Counted from the first letter of the stretch, positions 11,378-23,353 are shown. The stretch: DNA of 64,000 bases from Orobanche coerulescens (GCA_033398695.1 CM065812.1:137584858-137648857), one strand, 5' to 3'. The notes: generated by a model not told the origin, from the letters alone. Made by a program: numbers and translations.

Positions 11378-12592
11378 ACGTTATATCTCGCGATCTTTGT
11401 TGCTAAGTTAAACATGATTACTTAACCTCACCCAAACCCTTATACCCTTGCTTGGATACAACGTGGCAATTCGATTCTTGTAGACCGTCGTGTTAATGTG
11501 GCTATTTCTATTGGGTCTAAGTATAAGGATAATATATGGTGTGATGTGGTCCTATGGGCCTTTGCCACTTCTTTGTTGGGCGTCCGTGGCAATTGATAGG
11601 TCGATTATACATGATGGTGGTGAACACTTACGGTTTCGTATTTGATGGTGCTAAGATTGTTTTGCATCCGTCATTGCCTAAATCGCCTACCCTGTTGATA
11701 ATGTGGTTTTGTTATCTCGTCAGGATTGTTTATCCGAGGGGTCTGCTTCATTTTTGGTTGTTATTGTTTGTGGATGTTTCGAAGTGCATTCTATTACCGC
11801 TCCCGGTATTCGTGCACTTTTGGATGAATTTCTTGATGTTTTTCCGTCGGAGTTGCCTTCGGGCTTGCCCCCTATCGGGACATCCAACACCATATCGATT
11901 TGGTGCGGGCGCTTCTCGCCCAACAGGCCACACTATCGAATGAGTCCATTGAGCACGAAGAATTGCGTCGTCGGGTGGAGGAGTTATTCTTGAAGGGTTC
12001 GGTCCGTCGGAGTATGAGCCGTGTGCGGTACTGCCCTTCTCATCCCTAAGAAGGACTCGTCTGGCGCATGTGTGTGACGATCGCGCAATTAATAAGATTA
12101 CGATCAGTCTGGGTTCCCTATTCCTCGGTTGGACGATCTGTTAGACATTTCGGTGGCTCCACGATTTTTAGTAAGTGGATCTTCCCGGTGGATACCAAGA
12201 TTCGCATTCGTCCGAGGGGCGAGTGGAAAGCTGTGTTTAAGACTCGTGAGGGTCTGCATTCGAGTGGTTTGGTTATGCCGTTCGGCCTCTCGAATGCTCC
12301 TAGCACGTTCATGCGTGTCATGAACGATCCTCCGTTCTTTGATCGGCTCGTGTGTTGTCGTTTATTTGACGACATTTTGGTGTACTGTGGTCGGAAGTCG
12401 AGCACATTGTTCATCTTCGTGCGGTGTTGGACATTCTTCGTGCAGCGGTTCTTTGCATCACCCAAGAAATGCATTTTCGGGGTTGATTCCGTGTTGTTCT
12501 TGGGGTACGTTATCTCGGCTGACGGAATTCGTGTGGATGACTCTAAGATTGCCACGATTCGTGATTGGCCTTCTCCTACCACAGTGACATAG
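11378..12592 (+). pseudogene. protease C-terminus and reverse transcriptase, multiply frameshifted
   Basis: RT signatures appear in pieces: a leucine-rich approach segment at 11800-11990 and RT blocks in the frame 12068-12592. That frame includes WKAVFKTREGLHSS, VMPFGLSNAPSTFMRVM, the catalytic LFDDILVY, and FLGYVISADGIRVDDSKI. The conserved block around the first catalytic Asp is scrambled by frame changes. The final frame stops at 12592 within TVT, before the connection to RNase H. At least three frame changes are needed to follow the protein, so this copy is inactive. Confidence 0.85.
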
Positions 12593-12781
12593 GCTCGGAG
12601 TTTTCACGGATTAGCTTCTTTTACGGGAGGTTCATTGCCCATTTCGGTGCTATTATGGCTCCTATTACAGTTGTATTGGCTCGAAGCCCTTTTCGTGGTC
12701 CCCTGCTGCCGAGGCCGCTTTCCGTGATATTAAGCATCGCCTCATTCGCCCAGTTTACTACTCCCTGATTTTGAGCAGCCC

Positions 12782-14380
12782 TTGGAGTTGTCCTGCGATG
12801 CTTCGAAGGTGGGCATTGGTGCCGTATTGAGTCAGTGTGGGCGCCCTGTAGCGTATTTTAGTGAGAAGCTTGCGGGTCCTCGGAGTCGTTATAGTACATA
12901 CGACGTCGAGTTTTATGCAGTTGTTCGGGCTATTCGCCATTGGCGTCATTACCTTTTCCACCGTGAGTTTGTTCTCTATTCGGACCATGAGGCTCTGCGT
13001 CACCTTGCTTCACAGGATAACTTGTCATCTCGCCATGCCTCTTGGGTGGCATTTCTTCAGCAGTTTACTTTTGTACTGAAGCATCGTTCGGGTCAGTCGA
13101 ACAGGGTGGCTGATGCTCTAAGTCGACGTTCCCTTGTTTTGTCAGATCTGCGTGTTGCGGTCTCGGGCCTTGATCTTTTACCTGAGTCCTATGCCGATGA
13201 TCGTTTCTTCAGCCTTATTCTGGCTCGACTACGTTCGGGGGATGCGGCTGATTTCGTTATTTTGGATGGATTTCTATTTAAGGGTACTCGGTTATGTATT
13301 CTGGACACTAGCCTCCGTATCCGCCTCATTTCGGAGACTCATTGTGCCGGTCATGTGGGCCGAGATCGCTCCATTGAACTGCTTCAGCGTTCGTACTTTT
13401 GGCCTACACTTCGTAGGGATGTCTCTCGTTATGTGTCTCGATGCCGAGTTTGTCAGGTTTCGAAGGGTACAGCCACAAATGCAGGCCTCTACCGTCCCCT
13501 TCCGATTCCATCAGCTCCTTGGGTCGCGATCAGCATGGATTTCATGGTTGGTTTGCCTCGTACTCAGCGGGGTTGTGATTCCATTTTTGTGGTTGTGGAC
13601 CGTTTCTCTAAAATGGTTCACTTCATCCCATGCAAGAAGACCACTGATGTTGTTAATGTGGCCAAACTTTTTTTTAGAGAGGTGTATCGCTTGCATGGCC
13701 TCCCGTCTTCTATCGTCTCCGACCGGGACACCCGTTTTCTGAGATTCTTTTGGAGGAGCCTGTGGCGTATGGCCAACACTCGATTGGATTTCAGTAGTGC
13801 TTATCACCCCCAGACAGATGGGCAGACTGAGACCGTTAACCGTTCTTTGGGCAACCTCCTTCGTTGCTTGGTGGGTGAGCATGTTCGTACTTGGGATGTG
13901 CAGTTGAGTCAGGCGGAGTTTGCCCACAACTTGGCCATGAACCGTAGCACTGGTTTTGCCCCGTTTCAGATAGTTTATGCGTCGTTGCCTCGTGGCCCTT
14001 TGGACTTCGGGTCCTTACCTTCTCCGGTTCGAGCGGACGTACGGGTTGTCGATTTGATTGAGTCTCTGCGTCATACACACCGTGCTACATATGATCAGTT
14101 GTTGGCTTCCACTTTGGCCTACAAGGAGGCCGCCGATAAGAAGCGTCGTCACGTGGAGTTCGAGCCGGGTGATTTTGTTTGGGCCGTTCTTACTCGTGAC
14201 CGTTACCCGGCCCATGAGTATCATAAGCTTGCGGCTCGTAAGATTGGCCCGTTGGAGATTCTTGCTCGGATCAATCCTAATGCTTACCGTTTGAAGCTTC
14301 CATCCCATATTCGTACTTCGGATGTCTTCAATGTAAAGCACTTGATTCCTACACGGGAGATAATGATGATGTTCCCGTAG
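12782..14380 (+). pseudogene. RNase H and integrase of the small gypsy element, long open frame
   Basis: The 532-codon open frame starts inside RNase H: LSCDASKVGIGAVLSQ, YSTYDVEFYAVVRAI and VLYSDHEALRHL. It then covers integrase. The HHCC region is HCAGHVGRDRSIELL ending CRVCQ. The D,D-35-E residues are visible in ISMDFMVGLP, VSDRDTRF and QTDGQTETVNR. The C-terminal segment has RKIGPLEILARI and SDVFNVKHL, with no chromodomain. The frame is cut at its 5' side by lesions at 12593-12781. A single-base lesion near 14350 precedes the stop at 14378. In the neighbouring frame the coding sequence stays open into the 3' LTR. Catalytic residues look intact. Confidence 0.92.
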
Positions 14381-14423
14381 ACGATTCCGGTTCGAGGGCG
14401 AACCTTTTCTTGGCCGGGGAGAA

Positions 14424-14697
14424 TGATGTGGTCAACGAGTCATTGGAGTTCATAGATTCCTATGATCGTGTATTCAAACCAAAGAATTAATTTCTTTGTT
14501 TATTTGCTTTCCTTTTTAAGTTATGTTAATAGGCCCGTCCGTATGTTGGACTTTATGGGCCTTGATTATCTATTTAAACACTTAAACCTAGATCATTAGG
14601 GTTGTTTATTATCGATTTGAAATAAGATTATTGAGGATTGTCTAGTACACGTAGTGTCAAGACGATTATCTCTTCGTGTTACGCTTCCGCTACGTCA
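14424..14697 (+). repeat. 3' LTR of the small gypsy element
   Basis: It begins directly after the purine-rich tract GGCCGGGGAGAA (14412-14423) and ends CTACGTCA at 14697, followed by the AAATT duplication. The first 67 bases are open in the frame that follows on from pol and end at a TAA (14488-14490). Confidence 0.95.
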
Positions 14698-14869
14698 AAA
14701 TTATAATTATTTACTCATCAAGATCCATTTATAAAACTTGATATTCTCGGAATTCTAATTACCTTGTCTTAGAATTATTTCTCATTCAATTAAATTAAAG
14801 ATGGGAAAAAATGTTAGAACTATATATACAAACAAGTCTATACTTTGGTTGATCATGAAAAAACTATTA

Positions 14870-15159
14870 CTCACTTCGTCTTATAAGAGTACAGTCACTC
14901 TTTATGGGCACAGATTAATAAAAATTTAGTAGTGGTAGTTTTTGAGTGGAGAAAGGGTCACACTTTTTGTTGTGAGAGTATGTTAATTATTGTTGTTGAT
15001 TAATTAAAAATAAAAAATATGGGCATTCTTGATATATTGTAAATAAGTTGAAAAGCTGAATTAAAAATATAAAATGTATTTTCTAAAAATAAAATAGGCA
15101 CACTTTTGTGGGACGTTCGAGAATGACTAATTGAGTACAATCTTGTGGGACGGATGGAG
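14870..15159. mobile_element. Stowaway-like MITE
   Basis: A 290-bp element flanked by TA dinucleotides (14868-14869, 15160-15161). The right end on the minus strand reads CTCCATCCGTCCCACAAGA, the familiar Stowaway terminus. The left end CTCACTTCGTCTTATAAGAG is its diverged partner. Interior AT-rich and non-coding, as expected for a Tc1/mariner-derived MITE. The 165 bp before it and the 115 bp after it show nothing further. Confidence 0.85.
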
Positions 15160-15539
15160 TATGTTTTATGGGGTTAGTCCCCAATGCTAAAAAAATTCAA
15201 TTTATCTTTTGCCCAAGAAAAGACATCATGAATAAAGAACAAAAAGAAAATTGGCAAAAAGAAAAAGAACATTTATGTTAAAGTAAATACACATGTGTGC
15301 CTTAGTCTACAAGCTAATAGACTTCTCCTAGTTAGTGTAGGGTTACGCCTGTTAGAATGTTTCAAAATATATGTCGTCTCTCCATATTTAAATTGATCAA
15401 TGAGAATATACATATCTTCTGCCCTAATTCTCTTGTATGCTTTTACTTCAACACGTTATCAGCACGTAGTCTATCCACCGAGAGCAAGAAAAATCGTCCG
15501 AAATTCTAAAAATTCCGAAAAAAAAGTAAAAAAGAATTC

Positions 15540-15930
15540 TGAAGCCCTAAACCTGCGGCCGCGTCTTCTTCATCTTTTTCCAACAAGAAGATCGGATCTC
15601 CAACTCAGGCCGCTGCAACTAAAGCCCCTGTGACCCACCCCTCGCAGAAACCCTAGCCGCCGGAATCGCGACAATCTGCAGTGCCTCCTTCCCCCGCCTC
15701 TCCGCGATCTGCAACCCCAGCCCCCACCCTCGTAACAGATCGGAGCCGCCATCACCCCGCGAACCAGAAACTGACCGAAATCTCCGCCGCCCCTCGTCAC
15801 ATTAGCCCGCCTCCGACCTTCAAAGGTTCGTACGGGAATTGCAGACCGAAAAAGGAGCAGAACGTTGAGAGGATAAAGGATAAGATCGAGGTCCCCAGTT
15901 TCTGTTCTTCTTTATCCTGACATGCCTTCG
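15540..15930 (+). other. GC-rich leader segment of copia-1, gene-like
   Basis: The leader between primer site and gag contains a conspicuously GC- and CCT-rich block, with NotI-like GCGGCCGC and an AAACCCTAG string (15648). It resembles the 5' region of a plant housekeeping gene. It contains open frames but none with a recognisable domain. Sequence to 16590 is AT-rich, with a TA-rich run near 16340, and holds nothing else that I can identify. Confidence 0.4.
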
Positions 15931-16591
15931 AGCTTTGGAGTGGAAGGGTAAAACGGATCATGGGACCGTGGCAAACAATTTCACAGTTCTGAGTTACCTG
16001 GTTACTACGTTTTTTGGAAGGACTAAAAAATAAAGTCACCAACAATTCAAGCGGATGACTCAAATGAGCAATGCAATTCATCCAAAGAACATGACGGTAT
16101 GTCGTAAGTGTCTTTTCTGTAAGTTACACAATTTGAATAATCTAATTATCTAATTTGTGTGCAATTTAGGCATTATTATAATTTAGAACCTATTATATAA
16201 TGCCTAAATCAACTATATTGCTCGGTCCATAATTCACTTGAATTTAATACTCATTGCGCCATAAGACTTAGATATCATGTCTATGATTTATTTGACTGCA
16301 TAATGTATTTATAGATATATACTAGGATTATGTGTCTATATATATATATATATATTGCATGTATATATAGATATTATATGCAATTAGGCCACATAATTAG
16401 TAAATATTAATGCCTAATTTCTACTGCCTACAAGATACCATGATAATGAAACTTAATGTGTATTCCTAAATCGCATCGAAATCATGACCATATCTTGGTT
16501 ATAAATAAAATAATCCCACTATTAAAGAATTTATCATGGACGAACTCATGATTATGTGAAATGTATTCGCTTCCTTCTCTGGTTTACGAAT

Positions 16592-17400
16592 ATGGCTAAT
16601 CTAACTCGTTCGAAATTCAGCATCTTGAACTCAGAAGGACTTGAATGTCATAAATGAGATTATGATTTTAAGACGTTAGCGCAACAACTTTCTGTTCATA
16701 CAGATGACGAACCGTCTTAAAAGGTGAAAGAAAGTGCGCTGATGTCCTTAGGCGAAATCTCGACTCAACTTATGGTAGGAATATATTTAGATGAAATCCA
16801 CAACAAACCGTGGGATTCCCCTAAGGGCCAGTTCGGGAATACTATTTCTCGAGTTGACCATGCAGTGGGACAAAATCCACTTGGTTTACTATAACGAGTC
16901 AAAAACTTCATTAATGATATGATCCACCTTAAGGTGCGTCTCATTTCTTTTGTGAAAAGAAACTCACAGAAGATGACATGACTCAGAATTTTTTTCCAAT
17001 TTACCTACTTAAGTGCTTATACTAGCGAGGGACGAAGCAAATTCCCGAGACTAGTAATGACATAATGAAATGTGGAAATAACCCCGACGAAAAGGATACT
17101 GGACGTGCCAATCCTAAACCACATGGAATGAACTCACATAGTGGAAAGGGATGTGGGAGTCGTAGACGTGGTCGTGGTCATGGAGGCTCTTCCGATCTTC
17201 TAATGTAGCGAGAAGAGATGATGCTCCTAGCTCCCAAGAAATGAGTCGACTCCCAACGTGAAATTGCTGCCATTGGTATATGAACTGCCATGAAATATTT
17301 CACGGCCAACTAGAAGAGATATCGAGATTCCGACGAATAGAAAACTAACTATTTAGAGGAAGGCGACCATGACATGACCCCAATCTCACTTTCATATTTA
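16592..17400 (+). pseudogene. gag: copia-1 gag remnant
   Basis: Starting at the ATG at 16592 the frame reads MANLTRSKFSILNSEGLE, the typical N-terminus of a plant copia gag, and then stops. Later pieces include an Arg/Gly-rich segment (RGRGHGG, about 17165-17190) of the kind that precedes the nucleic-acid-binding knuckle. The remainder to about 17880 is scrambled protease-region sequence with many stops. The product would be the capsid protein. This copy is long dead. Confidence 0.65.
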
Positions 17401-17889
17401 CCGATGGCAGTATTGCACCATACGTTCCAAAGTCATTAGACACCCCTACTCTATGACTAATTTTATCGGTAGACGTTTTGATATTTTTCAGTAATGGTCT
17501 GATGTGTTTTGGTTTCGAACAAGTTATTATTGTTGTTTATGTATAAAATTGACTTTATTCAAAGTACCGAATATTGTTCCTATGCTTATGGTTCAGAGTT
17601 TTTAATACTCGTGTTCTCGTTTGACGAATGAATCGAGGAACACTCGAGTAGTATGCTGATGGTAATAGCCTATAATGTATCAGTGACTATGATAATTGGA
17701 TCATGTCACTTCATCCAAAGACGCAGCACCCCCATTTCTTGATGCCTAACGGCACTGTTTTACAGTCACCAACGCTCTATATGCATTGAGAGTGACTAAC
17801 TCGAACTTTACAAAGCTTCAAGGATATACGTATCAGCAACCCTCATATTGAAACCCGTTGTGAGAATGGAATAGAGTATCTCTATATCA

Positions 17890-18650
17890 CCTCTAATGAA
17901 TGCGGCCGAAAGCACATCTTTGAGAAACTTACGAGTCAATCAAGTGGACTGTACGTCACTGTGATTAGGATTGTTGAATCCTATGCAAGTACCTATAACG
18001 AACTTTGGGACGTGACTCGTATAGGCTTTGGCATGAACTACTGGGGCATCCAGGTCATGAAATGATGATCCACATTCTTAATAATACGCACGGACATCCT
18101 TTCTTATGCGTGCAAAGTAGAAGCGGGCGAACCCACATAACGAACTTTGTTGCTGTTCCTCTAGCTATGTCATCCAAATCAACGGAGACATTCGCCCGTT
18201 CTACACGTTTGACCCTGTTGAATGCACATCATATCTTGCGTAAAGCCTGCGCTTTAGCCAAAGTATGGGCGAGACCTTCTTACGCTAAAGATGTGAAAAT
18301 ATCATTCTTACATAAGATTCAAATAGATATTTGTGGACCAATTCAACCAGAGTGCGGACCATTTAGATGTTCTATGGTTCTGGTTGGCGTTTCGATATGA
18401 TGGTCACATATTGTCCTCTTATCCACTAAAAATATTGCTTTTGCAAAGCTTTTAGCATGAATTATCTGTCTTCGGTCTATAAGACTTGATAATGCTGGAG
18501 AGCTCACATCTAAAGTACTAGATGAATACTGCATGTCGATCGGGAGCGACGAAAAGCATCACATCCCCCACGAGCATATACAAAATGGTCTTGCGGAGGC
18601 AACCATCGAACGAATCAGATGGTAGCCCGGGCATTGGTTATGCACACTAG
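17890..18650 (+). pseudogene. copia-1 GAG_pre-integrase and integrase remnant
   Basis: The frame at 18005-18400 has YRLWHELLGHPGHEMM, the GAG_pre-integrase HX..H motif, then KIQIDICGPIQ, carrying the first integrase Asp. After stops the frames give RLDNAGELTSKVLDEY with the second Asp (about 18480-18530) and HIQNGLAEATIERI with the Glu (about 18580-18610). The three catalytic positions are all still legible although the reading frame is broken at least four times. From 18650 to 19730 only scattered RT-linker sequence remains. Confidence 0.8.
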
Positions 18651-19734
18651 TTTACCTATTTCTGTCTGGGGTTATGTGTACTTGCATGCAACTTTACTTA
18701 TTCGCTCATTTTAGACCCTCTGCTAACCAAACGATTTATGCATACCAATTGGTAACTCGATAAGTCCTGATTTTTACATTTTGGACTCAGACGAGCTTGA
18801 GTGCCAATCGCGCATATTTGGTTATGTAGTATTGTGCCTTCTGCACCCCCATAGTGCATGGGTCTTTAGAGATGATTAAGTAGTTACATTGGATACGAAT
18901 CTCCAATGGTTATCCGCTAGTTAGAACCTTTGACATGTGATCTCTTTACTGCTTGATTTTGGATTGTCACTTCGATGAGACAACCTTCCCGTCGTTAGGG
19001 GGAGGAGAGAAGACGAACTTTCTCAGTGAACGACATAAATTTTTATGATGTGTCCCTACTTTGTCTCATTTTGATCCTCAAATTTCGCTATGTGATAGTG
19101 AAAATTCTCGAACGTGCCTGATGCATTTACTGATATCGTGAAAGTGACGAGATCATATATACCAGCTGCAACCTTTAAGGTTGAAAGTCCTCGGTAAGGG
19201 GTGCAACACCGAAGAATCTAGTGCTGCCATCGCACATGGTGATTGTGTGATTTAGGCCATAGCTCCCTAAAGGAAGAGGTGGAAGTTATATGGTTCGACT
19301 TAATACTCACCTACAGAGGAGGTAGAGTAAGGCACAAACTTATACATTAGTCATCAATGAACTCGTTTCATGAGATCATACTTGATTATGTCTATAAGTC
19401 ATGACGACTGGGACACCCCGAAGATTGATATGATTCAGAAAATCAAGAAATCTCGTTGAATCACGAGAGTGTGGACTGATCATCCACCGACTTGGATGAT
19501 CTATCGTTGATCAAAGCATAGATCAAGACAATGTCGAACCTCGCTCTGTTGTATGATATCAACATTGAGTTGATTGGCCTTAAAGGATAAAGCATTCCAT
19601 GCAGAACTATATTCTCTGACAAAGAGATAGGTAATTGGTAGGTAGTGCTAACCTCACCAAGTGTAAATCCTGTAGGACATAAAATAAACCTTTGTCAGTA
19701 AGCATAATAAGAAGAATAAAGTCCCGAAATACAA

Positions 19735-20113
19735 GGCTCGAAGGTTCTCATGAATGTCGTGGAATTGACTGAGGAGACGTACTCTCCCCTAAGCTACTTC
19801 ATTAGCTTACTAATTTCTGAAGGACTGGAAATGTAGCTCATAAATGTGGTTAGTGATATACCTATGGGGATCTTAATATAGATATTTATATGAAAGTTCT
19901 CTATGGCATCTCATTACCCTCAAATGACTCTAGACCACGAAGTGCGTTTGCAGTATGGTTGAAACGCTCACTTTACGGATTAAAACAATCCGGGCGGATA
20001 TGGTATACCCGCCTAAGTGACTACTTGATTGGAAGGGGATATAAGAATGACGAATTGTATCTCTGCGTGTTTATTAAGAAAACAAGTTCCGGATTAGCAA
20101 TTGTAGCTGTATA
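19735..20113 (+). pseudogene. copia-1 reverse transcriptase, first fragment
   Basis: The open piece 19890-20113 reads VWLKRSLYGLKQSGRIWYTRLSDY and GLAIVAVYV, the RVT_2 region directly before the YVDD catalytic box. It is cut one codon before the catalytic aspartates by the solo LTR beginning at 20114. The duplicated GTATA target lies at 20109-20113 and 31829-31833. Upstream pieces from 19735 carry degraded RVT_2 N-terminal sequence. Confidence 0.88.
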
Positions 20114-20885
20114 TGTAATATCCGCAATTTCGATTTCCGGTAATTTTCTTTTTTTTCGGTGGGTGTCCGTTTAGACGACTCTCTTATGACCGTTTCGTCA
20201 TTTTGAGAATATTTAATTCTGCACTTTTTGTCATCCGAGTTCGTCTCGGTTTCGTTTGGTTGAGTTCCGTGTTCTTAAGCGGCTTTTCCGTACTTGAGTT
20301 CGATTCTTGCGAATCTCGTCCAAAACTGTTTTTTCGAGTTTTTCATAAGTTCATTTAATGTTATTATTCATGTTGCGAGCTTTGGTTTGGTGTTTCGATC
20401 GTGTATCGTGTATTTCGGACGTTTTGGGCAATTTTCGTAATTTCCCAAAGTTTGGGGTAATTACTCCCGTTGTCGAATTTCGAGCCTTCGGGTGGTCGGA
20501 ATCATGTGTTCTCTTAGCGCTTGGATTCGTCTTTGTGAGTACTTCGTAGCTGTATTTTCGATTCATATTCAGGTTAGGGTTTCGGAGTCGTTTTGCAATC
20601 GGAGGTTTTCTGGCCGGACCTGTACGAAACGGCGGTGAAAACGGCGCTGCCGAGTGTCGTGTCCTGCGCCGAGTCGGACAGGACTAGCAGTCTGCCGAGA
20701 CACGACCGAGAACCCGCGCAAGTTTTGCGCCGGGTAATGCGCCGTGTAGGACACGGCTGAGTCATACGTGCGGGCACCTTGCACCGGGTGTTGCGCCGTG
20801 TCGGTCAGGTCGCGGACTGACCCGCAACCCGGCGGTAGACACGGTGCTGGTGTGGGCCGTTTGCTGCGCCGTGTTCGGCAGGAGT

Positions 20886-20894
20886 ATATATATG
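20886..20894 (+). promoter_or_regulatory. TATA box, first copy
   Basis: TATATATAT within GGAGTATATATATGGCAGG, directly downstream of the GC-rich palindrome block of the first repeat copy. Confidence 0.65.
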
Positions 20895-21272
20895 GCAGGA
20901 CAGTCGGGTTTACACCCATTTTTCCCATTTCTTCGGCTTCCTTTCTTCGATTCATATTCAGGTTAGGGTTTCGGAGTCGTTTTGCAACCGGAGGTTTTCT
21001 AGCCGGACCTTACGAAACGGCGGTGAAAACAGCTCTTCCGAGCGCCGTGTCCTGCGCCGGGTCGGCCAAGACTAGCAGTCTGCTGAGACACGGCCGAGAA
21101 CCCGCGCAAGTTTTGCGCCGAGTAATGCGCCGTGTCGGACACGGCCGAGTCATACGCACGGGCACCTTGCGCCGGGTGTTGCGCCGTGTCGGTCAGGTCG
21201 CGCACTGACCCACAACCCGGCGGTAGACACGGCGCTGGTGTGTGTCGTTTGCTGTGCCGTGTTCGGCATGAG

Positions 21273-21281
21273 TATATATAT
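21273..21281 (+). promoter_or_regulatory. TATA box, second copy
   Basis: TATATATAT in the same context as the first copy, 387 bp downstream. Confidence 0.65.
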
Positions 21282-22568
21282 GGCAGGACAGTCGGGTTTA
21301 CACCCATTTTTCCCATTTCTTCGCTTCCTTTCCGCGGCTGGGACTTGGGGGCCACGAGGAGATGTCGTTCCACTGTAAATCCATGAAGTTCCTGAGTCCA
21401 TAACATCGATTAATCATTCCATAACTTGCTCCGATCGGCCGAATCAGGGTAAGTCTTCTTAAAATCTAGTTTTGGGGATTTTGTTCGATTTGTCCGTTTA
21501 ATCCGTTTTAACTCAGAATAGTGATGGATTGAGGATTGTTAAGCTATATTATGTCGAATTCCGTGTTGTTCCACGGTTGGATTGCCGTGGGTTTATCATT
21601 TTATTGAGTATCTTATCGACGCCTTGAAGGTGTTCGATAAAATGTCACAAAGAGGATTCGAGCGTTCTACGATTATTCTTCCTCATTCGTTTGTTAATTT
21701 ATTGATGGTATGATGTTTGGATCAGATTCCTCGTAAAGAACTCGAGTCAGAACCCTTCCGTTCGTTGCCTTCCTTGGGGTCCGAGCTTCCCGGTCGAACT
21801 CGTATCTTGCGACTAGTAATCACGTATGGAATTTATGATGATTTTGTTTGCCTTCGTAAATATGTTCTGTTTGAATTAGTTGTGTATTCCGGAATTTGAA
21901 GGCTTTGTGATAATAGTGTTATATTGGTATATGTGTTAGGTGTTGTGCCATTTGTGCAGGTCTGCGACGTACATATTGGATGGTTATACGCTTGTTTGTG
22001 CAATGTATTGCGTACCGATCGTATGTTATGTTAGTTGTGTGTCATTGATTGATGACAGTTGTTGAGAGTGTTGAGATTGTGTTATGTGCGTGCGATGTAC
22101 GATTTTGTGGTGATCAATGTGATTGATTAACTGTGCTCATTGTTGTATGAAATGTGAATGTGAATGTGAATATGGGTGTGACCGCTAAGTTCACTCGTGA
22201 TGGTTCGACGGGACCTACGAGTGTAACACCCCCAATCCGCTCAGGGATATTACACGCCGTAGAACCTTTCCTCAAGGATCTACCAGGCTGGTAACGACAT
22301 ATAACAACTTAACCATGCCTTTCAGGCTAAAATGACTCAGTAGACCGATTTGGTCTTTCAACAAATACATACAACTCATGCCCACGCAGGGGACCAAAAT
22401 ACAACTACACCCGTACAACGGGAACAATACAGCAGCGGAAAATAAAGTACAACTGAACCAACACACGATATACGGTTCCTCATGTGATTAGTATCGATCA
22501 TCTTTCATCATCCTTCGTGCCGACCCTGTGTTATGCTCCAAAACCTGAATGCAAAAACAGACATCCAC

Positions 22569-22611
22569 CCCCCGAATACTCGGGGGTTAGCAAAACTCCA
22601 CTGTTTTGCTA
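22569..22611 (-). other. twin hairpin in LTR (copy 1)
   Basis: Stem A: 22588-22596 (TAGCAAAAC) pairs with 22603-22611 (GTTTTGCTA) around a six-base loop, nine perfect pairs. Stem B: 22569-22575 (CCCCCGA) pairs with 22580-22586 (TCGGGGG) around a four-base loop. The two stems are one base apart. Equivalent structures occur at 27939, 31401 and 37725. Confidence 0.8.
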
Positions 22612-23222
22612 GTGCAAATACAAAGTGCAAATACGAGCCATACAATTCACATTCCACGAATAACAATAACCGAGGATCCTCAAAGATCCAAGCGAAACGA
22701 AAAGTACTTCCCGAGGCAAGGGTTTGAGAAAACATCTCAAAAGCGAAATATCATAAATCAATGGGAATAATTTATAAAGCGGTTTAGAATGCCATCGAGA
22801 GTTTTAATAGAAAGCAGTTTAGGATTATCAAATCCTACTTTTCAAAAATCCAAAAGACAAAGGGGTCGCCACCCCAAAAGTTTACTTTACGGAAAATGAC
22901 ATTAACCAAAGCGTTGGGATTTTAGCCCCAAATCCGTAAAACGACTTTTAACAAAACCCTTGGGATTTTAGCCCCAAATCTCATCAACTCACGGTACACA
23001 AGAACGACCACAAGGTTCGTCTCCCAACATCAAAATCCACAAATAAAGGATTTAAAACATAAACCACAAAATACTCTAGAGCCATCCTAGCCAAGTAGGC
23101 CAAACGAACAATTTACCTCTTACACACTTAGTCAATGCATGCAATCATGAAAACCGTTCAAAAGCACTCATTTAGGAAATGCCAATATCAAATCACATTT
23201 GCAAAAATGCACCACAATTAAC

Positions 23223-23353
23223 CGTCGATCCACACCTCCGTGGACCCCTACCGAGACCCCGTCGGATCTAACCCGTAGTGGTTAAAAGCAAAGCTCGTCG
23301 ATCCACACCTCCGTGGACCCCTACCGATAACCCGTCGGATCTAACCCGTAGTG
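23223..23353 (-). repeat. LTR minisatellite, two units of about 74 bp
   Basis: Units start at 23223 and 23297 and share CGTCGATCCACACCTCCGTG and a CCCGTCGGATCTAACCCGT core. The second LTR has the same pair at 28594-28724. It is located about 1 kb downstream of the TATA box in element orientation. Confidence 0.9.

Larger units (their letters stand above)
9798..14697 (+). mobile_element. complete small Ty3/gypsy element (Reina-like)
   Basis: LTRs of 274 bp (9798-10071 and 14424-14697) differ at only three positions. Perfect AAATT duplications flank the element (9793-9797, 14698-14702). Internal order: a tRNA-Met-like primer site, gag, zinc knuckle, protease, RT, RNase H, integrase and a purine-rich tract abutting the 3' LTR. 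The small size (4.9 kb), short LTRs and absence of a visible chromodomain suggest the Reina group, which is inference. Coding DNA is much GC-richer than the flanks. Coding frames are broken several times although the LTRs are nearly identical. Confidence 0.93.
15276..20113 (+). mobile_element. copia-1, decayed Ty1/copia element (5' part)
   Basis: This is the outermost layer of the nest. A probable 5' LTR ends near 15453 (..TTCAACA), followed by the motif CGTTATCAGCACG, which I recall from the primer-site region of some plant copia elements. Remnants of gag, GAG_pre-integrase, integrase and RT follow in the correct order. The RT is interrupted at 20113 by a solo LTR (TSD gtata), continues at 31834-31921, is interrupted again by element X, and resumes at 63854. 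The LTR start (15276 is one TG candidate) cannot be fixed because the 3' LTR lies beyond the window. Confidence 0.75.
20557..21332 (+). repeat. tandem duplication of the LTR promoter segment
   Basis: Two direct copies, 20557-20945 and 20946-21332 (389 and 387 bp), are highly similar. Each contains the CpG-rich CCGTGTC-type palindromes and a TATATATAT box. The duplication gives the LTR two promoters in series. Confidence 0.95.

Noticed and set aside
20999..21406. 135-codon minus frame over the duplicated promoter block
   Set aside because: Open frame recurs in both repeat copies because of GC content; it is antisense to the LTR and has no domain.
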